In this document: piece after piece, positions 22,840 to 30,093 of the stretch | How positions within the stretch are numbered: position 1 is the stretch's first letter | How the letters are laid out: every line of letters starts with the position of its first letter | Assembly: GCA_009602725.1 (NCBI GenBank) | Contig: WELB01000065.1 | Coordinates: 576,961 to 607,053 of the forward strand | Direction: 5' to 3' | From: Spirogloea muscicola | Lineage: Eukaryota > Streptophyta > Zygnematophyceae > Spirogloeales > Spirogloeaceae | DNA length: 30,093 bases | Notes under the pieces: model-generated | What the model was told of the DNA's origin: nothing | Database searches by the model: none | What the model saw: the letters and a program-made list of their open reading frames with translations, nothing else | Translations under genes and position numbers: made by a program

Positions 22840-25800
22840 TCACCAGTTGCGTTCATGAGGTTCCAAGTAGTCAAGTCCAAGTTTCTCAAAGACTTCTCGC
22901 TCAGTCTGGCAGCTGAGGGACATGGCACTTGACTGTGCCTGTGCCAAGCGTGCACACCAGCCATCAGCGTTTTCCTTCTGGCGCAAGGACTCGTGAGCAA
23001 CAGCTTTCAGAGGAGTGGGTGTAGCAGCAGCAGAAAACGAAGCTCCATTTACATCTCACTGACCTGTTTGCATGCGCGTGGGAAGAGCCCTTTATCGTTC
23101 AATTTGTAACCCATAGTCATTGCTCTGTAGCGAATCCTGCAGCACAGAAACAATCATGATGCCGGGCAAGTGCAGAGGCAGCACCCACTTCGAGCAAAGA
23201 CAAATGCACCCTCCCCACCAGCGACTACATCAAGGTACATGCTATCGCCTATGGAATTTCGAATCACAAGTAAACTTCCCGCCTGCAGCTTCTTAGCTCG
23301 CAACTGGTAACAAGAGTCAATAGGCTGCTTAAGCAAAGATAAAGCATCAGAATAAATAGTCATGGAAGCTTGGCACAGACTTGCGATTGAGGACGTCATT
23401 GCCGGTGAAGGAAATCAGAGCAAATGGTAGCTGGTGCCTAGGATACACCTGCAAACAATTGTGCAGCATTGCACATCAATCTCTTTACTAAAGCACAGGA
23501 ACACGAGGATACTACCGATTGGTGCATCTGCAAGTCCCTTGCGAAGCTGTTACCAACAGTGAAGCTGGCGCAATGGAGACACTCTGCCTCCCAATCAATG
23601 CTCTCCTTGTGCACCAAGAGTGAAGCTATTTGCAGAGATTAGGCATGTATCGTGGTATATCCACCTTGATGTCAATGCGCCGGAAGCAAGGGTATGCAGG
23701 CGACCTACATATCCCCATGAACGTCTCAACCTGCTCCATTCCAAGATAGGCGTGCTCCAGGACTTTGAGGTGACTGGCGAAGAAGCCTGTGTTCTGCATG
23801 TGCTGCACGAGGCGCGCCAGCAGGCCCCGATGACTGGCCGAACATGGTGGCTAGTGCAGGGGTCAGAAGAACATTGGCCGTGCTTCCCTTTTCAAGATCG
23901 GAATCGCAACCACTCTGATTGAGTGCACAGGTCATCAAGAGGGTGTTGCTATGTGGTGGCCAATCACCTGCACCCATCATCATGCGTGATGACAAAGTCG
24001 ATATCGCCGCACATGGCTTTGCCTCGCCGGTATGACCCTGTTGCTGTCACATTCACCTGCAACCGCAAGTAGTCAAATCTCAGCACTTCGACCACTTGCG
24101 ACTGGCACCAAGGCAGAGTGCAACAAAGCCATTTGCTTGGGTGATCACAGGTTTGGTCATTGTCACTAACTCCAGGGCAGAGGAGCTCCGCATCGCGCTG
24201 CACAATGTGCATGATGTCGGCTGCCTCCTCTCTGGGCATCTTGAGCAGCAGGTCAGCGTGGTACTTGAGGCCCAGGCGGACCATTGCCGACAGCGATGGT
24301 TGCTTGGCGATATCCTGCAGGCTCCTGCAGCCGGCATTGTAGAAGGAGAGCGCAATTGTCGGGCCGATGCCCCACACAGAGGCAAATTGCTGGACCAGCT
24401 GCACCTGCGGCGCGGGAACAGTCCGGTCAGCCACCAGCCACCAGATTGAGCTGCACTACAGGTCAAGTGGGGTCGACGCCAATGCAATGGGAAGTAAGTC
24501 GAGGGCGGAGACGAAGTCCAAGCGAAGACTCTGCTGCAAGCACGGAGGGAAGGCTGGTACGAGAAGAACCTGCGGGGACGCCTTGAGGGCCTCCAGCTTG
24601 CTAATTGTGCCACTAGCGAGGAGCTCCTTCACCTTGTTCAGCATGCTCTTTCCGATGCCCTGGACGCTCGCCAGCTGGTCGGCGTTGGAGATGCGCCACG
24701 GGAGCTTCTCTAAAGTGCTCACTGCCTGTTGCCCGCAGATTGGTCCATGAAACTCAAGGTTGAGTTCATGGCGAGGCCAGCAAGGCAGAAGGAGGCTAAC
24801 TGCAGCACTGTGAACAGAGGCACTGTACTGCAAATTCTCCCCACGTACCTTCTTGTACGTGAGGGCCCGCCAGGAGTCGCCGAGGGCATCCTCATAGATC
24901 TGCTGGAGCTCGGCGAGGGGCCCTGTGAGGTGGGCATTCACATCTGGCGGCGCATAGACCTCGTCCGCCTCCAGCTCCTCCTCTTCCTTGTTCTCTGTAC
25001 CTAGTCCCAGCTCCTTCCGCCACTCACGAGTGTCTCGCTGCGGAGGACTTGGTCCCAGCGAGCTGCTGACCAGCGTTGCCGGCAGCAGCTGCGCAGCATC
25101 AGAGTCTGTGGGGCGCGCCGATCCTGAGGACTTGCGTCGGCTGTCCCTGACACTGGCGCCAGCTTTCCTCTTGCATTGTCTGGCCCGGAGCCCGGCTTCT
25201 ACAGCAGGAACGGTAGCTCCAGAGGCAGCGGCCGTGGTGGACGCTGGAGACCGGGCGCAGCTCGCACCGGCGGACATGAGGTGGTAGTGACTCGTCGGAA
25301 GCAGGCGGCCATCTTTGAGGCAGTCTTCCACCCACTCGTACCGCAGCACAATCTGCAATTGCCCACGCCATCATCTTTAAATGGCGAGGGCTGGCAGCAG
25401 GGTCTCGGGTTCAGGGTGTAGGATTAAGGGTTTAGAGGTCTAAGGTTCAGGCTTAAGGGTTTAGAGTTTAGGCAGGGTGCCCCAGGAGTCCGTGGGAGGC
25501 TGGCAGACCTTGTCACGAAGGCCGGCGGCGTCCAGGTTCACGCGCTGCAGGCTGCGAGCGTCGGTGGCGAAGACGTGGGTGACGGCGGGAGAGAGGGCCT
25601 GCGCGGCATCCACCGCCCGGCCGCCGAGGCCGGCGATGCGGGCGCGCCAGACCTGCGCAGCTCGTGATGCTGGCGTCGGCCAGACCGTCGTGGCCGCGGT
25701 CGAGAGATGGCGCTGTGGGGGCCTCAAACTTTGGGGACTAGGCTTAGCCTGGCGCAGTGGAGCCCACCTGGAGGCGCCTGGCGTGCACGCCGCCCTCCAC

Positions 25801-26169
25801 GAAGGCGCCGACCACCGAGGCGAAGAGGCCCGCCGCTGCGGCTATGCCACTTGCGCTGTCGCCGCCGCCGACGCCGCCGCTGCCAGCGCCGACGCCGTCC
25901 AGCCGGATCTCCGCCGTCGCCGATTTTCCACCATAGGCAGCGCCTCCTGGCAGCTGAGGGAGGTCAGGTGCAGGAGCGATCGGCGGCAGCAGCTCTGGCA
26001 GCGCGGCGGAGCACTCGTCGTCCCAGCCCCACACGTCGACGGCGCTAGCCCCGTCGCTGTCACTCCCGCTGCCGCTGTCGCTGGCGCTGGCGCTGCCGCC
26101 GCCGCCGCCGCCGCCGCCGCCACATGCACGTTGGGGGGCCCGAGCTTCAGGCAGATCCAGAAACAGCAA
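22840..26169 (-). CDS. POLL: DNA polymerase lambda (family X), start codon unresolved
   Basis: This is the family X gap-filling polymerase used in base-excision repair and end joining, the only Pol X of plants. Exons: 26169-25768, 25652-25509, 25352-24849, 24725-24570, 24404-24171, 24056-23968, 23833-23665, 23448-23381, 23136-23064 and 22977-22840, all in phase, 659 codons from 26169. Domains in order: an N-terminal BRCT (GAFVEGGVHARRLQVWRARI, THVFATDARSLQRV, YEWVEDCLKDGRLLP), a charged linker, the 8-kDa and fingers helix-hairpin-helix motifs (VQGIGKSMLNKVKELL, VWGIGPTIALSFYNAG), and the palm with GSYRRGK, CGDIDFVITH (two catalytic Asp) and RRIDIKVYP (third catalytic Asp). The thumb follows: SFTGNDVLNR, GYKLNDKGLFP and the terminal YLEPHERNW. 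The last exon may instead begin near 22997 with the previous exon extended. In the BRCT frame there is no ATG between the stop at 26188-26190 and the domain; TTG at 26169 is only the first open position. The (GGC)n tract at 26095-26122 may hide a frame error. Confidence 0.95.
25400..25476. repeat. Degenerate telomere-like repeats in a Pol lambda intron
   Basis: Within the intron 25353-25508 the plus strand reads as imperfect tandem heptamer-like words, with GGGTTTAGAG twice plus GGGTTCAGGG and GGCTTAAGGG. These resemble plant-type TTTAGGG telomere repeats that have decayed. Shorter stretches of the same kind lie in SECA2 introns (around 555-590, 1346-1400 and 4597-4615) and after the SECA2 stop (7985). 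Confidence 0.7.
26095..26122. repeat. (CCG)n microsatellite in Pol lambda exon 1
   Basis: About nine CCG units encode a poly-glycine stretch when read in the BRCT frame on the minus strand. It lies between the ambiguous start region and the Ser/Asp-rich segment in front of the BRCT domain. Confidence 0.8.
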
Positions 26170-26281
26170 GGAGGAATGGAGCGTGTGTTATCCAGCATCT
26201 CGTCATCAGTTTCCTCGGGACCAGGCCACGCTTCGTCCACTTGTCAAGCCAGGCCGCTGCAGGCCGAGCTTGCCCGCCGCC
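26170..26281. promoter_or_regulatory. Short divergent intergenic or bidirectional promoter region
   Basis: Only about 110 bases separate the first open codon of the minus-strand polymerase from the ATG of the plus-strand 2H gene. The two are likely to share a promoter, or their 5' UTRs overlap. No TATA box or known element is identified; the call rests on geometry alone. Confidence 0.35.
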
Positions 26282-27070
26282 ATGGCCGCCGCCGGCCCCC
26301 TCCTCGCCCTCCTCGTCGCCGCCGCCCTGGCGGCGCTCGCCTCGCCCGCCGGCGCCCGCTTCCCGCCGTCGCGCCCCTTCATCAACGTCTCCGGCAGGAC
26401 GTTCGGAGTCGGCCGCTCGCTCTTTGCCGGCCGCGGCGTGCTGTTCGTGAAGCACGAGGACGGCCTGCCCTTCGGCAGCTACCTCACGCTCAACCTCGAC
26501 GTCGCGCCCGCGCTGGAGCTCTTCCGGCGGCTCAACGCCACGCAGGGGCCGCTGCTCAGCCGCGGCGAAGCCCACGTGACGGTCATCAGCCCGGTGGAGT
26601 ACCAGGTGCTCGCGCCGCTCGTCAACATCTCGGAGGTCACCGCTATCGCGCTCAAGCACAACATCCAGCGCGCCGCCATGCAGCCCATCTGCGTCGGCCG
26701 GGCTTCCAAGACCACAGTCGAGAATGGCTCTTCGGTCTTCCAGGACGTGTACTTCGTCAAGATCCACACCGGCAAGACCCTCGAGAACATCCGGTATGAT
26801 GTTCAGCAGCTCTTCATCAGGCGGGGAGGAAACGGCGCGCTCTTCTACTACCGACAGTTCCTGCCGCACATCACCATCGTCTTCCTGCACAAAGATCTCT
26901 TCATTGAGGACGGCATCTACAAGGGCGACAACTCTTGCTGGGCCGACCTCCACATTATCAAGAACAAGTGGTTGCTTCCAGAAGCCAGTGGCTGGCGTTG
27001 GCGAGCCCGAAGCCTGCCGGGAGGTCTGAGCGAGCACGCATCAAGTGAAAGTGGAAGAAGACCCACTTAG
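26282..27070 (+). CDS. Secreted 2H phosphoesterase-like protein
   Basis: A single-exon 262-residue protein opens with a clear signal peptide (MAAAGPLLALLVAAALAALA, cleavage probably after SPAGA at residue 25). The mature part has the two hallmark HxTx motifs of the 2H phosphoesterase superfamily: HVTV at residues 98-101 (in RGEAHVTVISPVEYQVL) and HITI at 196-199 (in FLPHITIVF). Each His/Thr pair would line the active site for RNA or cyclic-phosphate chemistry. Four N-glycosylation sequons (N35, N85, N115, N148) agree with passage through the ER. The spacing, and the surrounding words (LKHNIQ, DLFIEDGIYKGDN), resemble the fungal and oomycete 'Swiss army knife' 2H group as I remember it; that assignment is less certain than the superfamily. 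The last 25 or so residues (after KNKWLLPEA) look unconserved, and a splice near the end is possible. The ATG at 26282 lies in CCGCCATGG. The substrate is unknown. Confidence 0.75.
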   Translation: MAAAGPLLALLVAAALAALASPAGARFPPSRPFINVSGRTFGVGRSLFAGRGVLFVKHEDGLPFGSYLTLNLDVAPALELFRRLNATQGPLLSRGEAHVTVISPVEYQVLAPLVNISEVTAIALKHNIQRAAMQPICVGRASKTTVENGSSVFQDVYFVKIHTGKTLENIRYDVQQLFIRRGGNGALFYYRQFLPHITIVFLHKDLFIEDGIYKGDNSCWADLHIIKNKWLLPEASGWRWRARSLPGGLSEHASSESGRRPT

Positions 27071-28399
27071 TAAAGCCAGGACTCCACGCCATTGGGCTCC
27101 GACAACTATAGTCCCATACTGGTGGTTGGACGGAGCCTGCAGACGGAGAAGTCCACCCAAGTCCAACCGCATGGACGCTCGTCGGACATGGAGGTGTGGG
27201 CCAAGGCTTGTTGTCAACCGCTCAGAGGCACAGCGACAGCAATCTGTCCTCTTGGACTAGCTGGCGGATAATCTGGGCACCGGTCATCTTCCCAGACTTC
27301 ACTGCCATCTGATGTGAATGCTATCCCGTTTGAAGTAACATCTTGCTATAGCTTGCCAAATTGTGCCGCAGAGGCGAAGAGGAAACAAGGGGTCGGTGGC
27401 CTGCTTGTAACTCCTGGCGTGTATCCGTGCTATCCTTGTCACCTTTGTGACTAGCATCACGGCGCCATAAGAGCTGGCGGGCTCGGTAGTCAATGTCGTT
27501 TGGTCTGCCAGTGATAGCTAGGATCCATCGGCAGGAGCTGCCAGGAACACTGCACGAGGTGGTTATTGCATTGGTGACTTCGCCAATCTGATCCCGTTAG
27601 CATTTGGCATGACCAAGGTGACTTCCACCGTCATAGACATGAGGCAAACAATCATTGCCCCACACTGGTACCTGCTCGTGTCTGTGAGCGCAGCAGAGCA
27701 TGTGTTGCCAGCTTAAGCGCGTGATGAAGGCCCACATTGCAACCACAATGAGTTGCTGGTGAGTCACATAAGGGAGGCCTGTGTGTCCAGAGTGTCAGAG
27801 TGGCTACAGTGAACCACGTACTGGTTTGTAAGATGGGCAGCGCTTGCAGCCGCGCTAATGTGATTGAAGGTGCTCATCTCTGGCTGTCCTTGTGGCACTG
27901 CAAAGTTGACGCCAGTAGTTGACGCCGCCTTATGCACTGCGCCAAGCTATGGTGTCGTCTGTGTCATGTAAATTAAGGACTATAATCGAATACACGGTGA
28001 CCTATACTCTTAAATTGGCCTCTGATGCTGAGATATCACAATCACCAATAGGCACGGTCCAACGAGGAGTTGAACCACCACGCGCATGTCCTCATCTACT
28101 ATCAGTAGTTCCAATGTGATCGGCTTCTGTGACCCCCTCGCTATGTCATGACACAAGTGGCTCAGCCTGCGCCAGTGCTGCTCATATGAGCAGGTGGAAG
28201 CTGCATCTTACCTTGTGAGTCTCTTTAGTCTTTCCTTGATCTCTCTTTCACTGTTTCTATCACCTATGGGGCCTGTACACGACCTTCTACATATGCCAAC
28301 ATCGGTCAGCACTGCCCTCCAAGAGCTTCTCTATGGCAATTGAAGCACAGCACCCCAATGGCTCAGGGCCAAGTAAAGCCCTCGCTGTCTGCAAAGGCT
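27071..28399. other. Intergenic region without a recognised gene
   Basis: These 1.3 kb lie between the 3' ends of the 2H gene and the ILR1-like gene. The best open stretches are short, 64 codons minus at 27493-27299 and 66 codons plus at 27919-28119. One minus-strand frame over about 28000-27300 has somewhat few stops, but its translation matches no family I recognise. No tRNA, simple repeat or terminal inverted repeat was seen. Confidence 0.5.
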
Positions 28400-30093
28400 C
28401 TATGATTCCGGGCCTGTAGCAAGGCCGCCAGCCTCGAGGAAGCGCAGCGCGAGGGAAGCATGCAATGCCGCGCCCAGTGGCAGGACGCCCTCGTCAAGCT
28501 GGAAGCGTGGCGTGTGCACCTGGTGCACCGAGCCCAGCGTGGTGTTGCGAATGCCTAGAGTCAGCATGCATCCTGGCACATGCTCTTGGAAGAATGAAAA
28601 GTCTTCTGCACCCATCACCGGCGTCTGCACCTTCACAGCCGCCTCGCCCACCAGCCTGTCAGCAGGCCAGCATTGCAGAGTCAGTGTTGCGAACCAGGAT
28701 TCCGCATACTGTCTGAGCTTCCATCCAGGTCCAAGAGCGGCAGCTCACTCTGCCGCGACGTCGCGGGCGAAGCGGTACGCCGTGTCGTCGTTCACCGTTG
28801 GTGGGTACGGCACCATGAGATCCTCGTGAAAGTCCAGCGTCGCGTTGCACCGGTGCACCCGCGCCTGTCCCTCCACCACCTCCTGGATGCGCCGCTTGAG
28901 CTCAGCATGCCCGCTCTTGGTGAAGGAGCGGAACGTGCCCTTGATTGTTGCTGAGTCGGGGATGACGTTGAAGGCCTCGCCGGCTCTCAGCACCGAGACC
29001 GTCACAACCTGCATAAAATTGGCCGCAAACAGCGTGTCAGCTGAGGCAACGATTGCTACTATCTGGCTCTAAAGAGTTCGCTCTGCACTCCGGCACTCTG
29101 CGACAGTGATGTAGGAAGGGTGATGCGTAGTGGAGCACTGCTTTCTCCGATACCTGGGAGTCGAGCGGATCGGTCTCCCTCGAGACGAGCCCCTGAAGGC
29201 TGACGGTGGCCATGGCTGCGGCAAGCACTGGGTCCACTGTCTTGTGAGGCATCGCTCCGTGACCGCCGACGCCCTTCATGAGGATGAAGCCCAGAGACGT
29301 GCGAAGTGTCAAAGGCAGCAAGCAGCGGCCTGGGCGCTTGACTGCAGGGGAAGTACTTTGGTTGCGCGAAAGCCTTTGAGCTCGACATTGCTGTAAGAGC
29401 GAGAGCGCACTTGGATAGTGGCCTCGAAGCTGCCGGCGGCTGCAAGCATGGTGCCGGGGCGGGACCCGACGATGCCGCTGTCGTCATGGACCCAGACGTG
29501 CATGGCGAAGATGGCCTGCGCGTCCCCGAGCGCGCCCTCGTCGACCATGCGCTTGCCGCCGGCGCCGCCCTCCTCGGCCGGCTGGAAGATCAGGCTCACC
29601 GTGCCCTGCCGAGGCCACGGCCAGAAGCTCAGCCGACAGGGCAGAGAGCATTGCCTTGCTCTGCTTTGCTTATCAAAAGAAGAATTGCTGAGTCAGGAGG
29701 AAATGAGATTCGAACCCTTGACCTCTGGTGGTGCAGACCTGCAGCTCGGCCTCGCGCTCCTTGAGGAGCTTGGCGGCGCCGAGCAGCATGGCGACGTGGG
29801 AGTCGTGGCCGCAGGCGTGCATCTTGCCCGCCACCTTGCTCGCGTGCTCCCACTCCACCGCCTCCTGGATGGGCAGCGCGTCCATGTCCGCGCGCAGCGC
29901 CACGTGGGGCCGCCCGCCGGAGCCCAGCGCCGCCACCACGCCGGTGACGGCCACGGGGTGGCGGAACGGGACGCCGAGGGCGCGCAGCTCGCGCCGCACC
30001 AGCGCGCTCGTCTCCTCCTCCTCGTACAGCAGCTCCGGGCGCTGCCGCGGCAGCAGCGCGCCGCCAGGGCCGGCGTCAGAGCCCGGCGGCGCG
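28400..30093 (-). CDS. ILR1/ILL/IAR3-like IAA-amino acid hydrolase (peptidase M20D), 5' end outside window
   Basis: This family releases free auxin or other acids from amino-acid conjugates such as IAA-Ala or IAA-Leu, usually in the ER lumen. Exons 30093-29739, 29605-29411, 29273-29154, 29008-28749 and 28655-28400 join in phase and give 394 residues; the missing part is the signal peptide and first residues. The order follows the family: [37 protein letters not shown] (catalytic Asp), [10 protein letters not shown] (metal-binding Cys and His), [13 protein letters not shown] (metal-bridging Glu), FAMHVW (metal His), [19 protein letters not shown] (dimerisation or lid domain), [43 protein letters not shown] and [20 protein letters not shown] (last metal His). 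All five metal ligands are present, so it is probably active. The C-terminus (GLATGPES) lacks a KDEL-type retention signal. Which paralogue it is (ILR1, ILL or IAR3) cannot be decided. Confidence 0.95.
29690..29738 (-). other. tRNA 3'-half-like fragment in the first visible ILR1-like intron
   Basis: Read on the minus strand, the intron starts GTCTGCACCACCAGAGGTC and continues AAGGGTTCGAATCTCATTTCC. AGGTC followed by GGGTTCGAATC resembles the variable loop and T-arm of a tRNA and matches the RNA polymerase III B-box (GGTTCGANNC). The T-stem pairs poorly and no anticodon arm or matching 5' acceptor strand is present, so this is at most a fragment of a tRNA or tRNA-derived SINE. Confidence 0.4.

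Noticed and set aside
25477-26799. 440-codon plus-strand open frame across Pol lambda exons 1-2 and into the 2H gene
   Set aside because: It is antisense to well-supported exons and changes frame relative to the 2H protein. Its Arg/Ala-rich translation is what GC-rich antisense of coding DNA produces.
26147-27037. 296-codon minus-strand open frame
   Set aside because: It is the exact antisense of the signal-peptide-bearing 2H gene, and its translation is low-complexity acidic/Arg sequence without a family.
27299-27493. Reverse transcriptase/RNase H remnant of a transposable element
   Set aside because: A faint first impression (ARCYFKRDSIHIRW) is not backed by any catalytic motif, neighbouring domain or terminal repeat.

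Overview
The window looks like nuclear DNA of a green-lineage eukaryote (Viridiplantae), most likely a streptophyte alga. This is inferred from gene content: a chloroplast SecA2-type motor, a TOM1/TOM3 family membrane protein, a plant-type exocyst SEC3, a single-BRCT family X DNA polymerase (lambda) and an ILR1-like amidohydrolase all read best as plant orthologues. The genes are very intron-rich. About 80 introns are placed here, nearly all GT-AG with two GC-AG. Exons are GC-richer than introns, and degenerate TTTAGGG-like tracts occur inside introns. The species cannot be named from the sequence. The assembly has weak points: a 123-base A run at the left edge, two single-N joins beside homopolymer or triplet repeats, and one apparent single-base error in an exon.

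Layout from left to right. Positions 240-7955 (+) hold SECA2 in about 31 exons, with its transit-peptide start missing. Positions 8468-11327 (-) hold the TOM1-like gene in 11 exons, convergent with SECA2 and with an unresolved start next to an N. Positions 11879-18687 (-) hold SEC3 in 23 exons, complete except for a one-base frame slip. Positions 18688-19583 are a GC-rich, damaged intergenic stretch (G19-N, A71, triplet repeats). Positions 19584-21748 (+) hold a small five-repeat ankyrin protein in 5 exons. Positions 22840-26169 (-) hold DNA polymerase lambda in 10 exons, with an unclear start codon. Positions 26282-27070 (+) hold a one-exon secreted protein with two HxTx motifs of the 2H phosphoesterase superfamily, divergent from the polymerase. 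Positions 27071-28399 contain no recognisable gene. Positions 28400 to the right edge (-) hold an ILR1/ILL/IAR3-like hydrolase whose 5' end lies outside the window.

The genes are ordinary neighbours, not a pathway cluster: plastid protein export, a tonoplast/endomembrane protein, exocytosis, DNA repair, an ankyrin scaffold, a secreted phosphoesterase-like protein and auxin-conjugate hydrolysis. Most exon calls rest on reading frames that join in phase across introns into continuous protein families recognised from memory; no alignment was run. I found no new multi-gene system, CRISPR array, virus-like element or complete RNA gene. The items most worth a second look are the secreted 2H protein, the tandem intronic hairpins with a compensatory change, the GC-AG introns, the SEC3 frame slip and the tRNA-like fragments.
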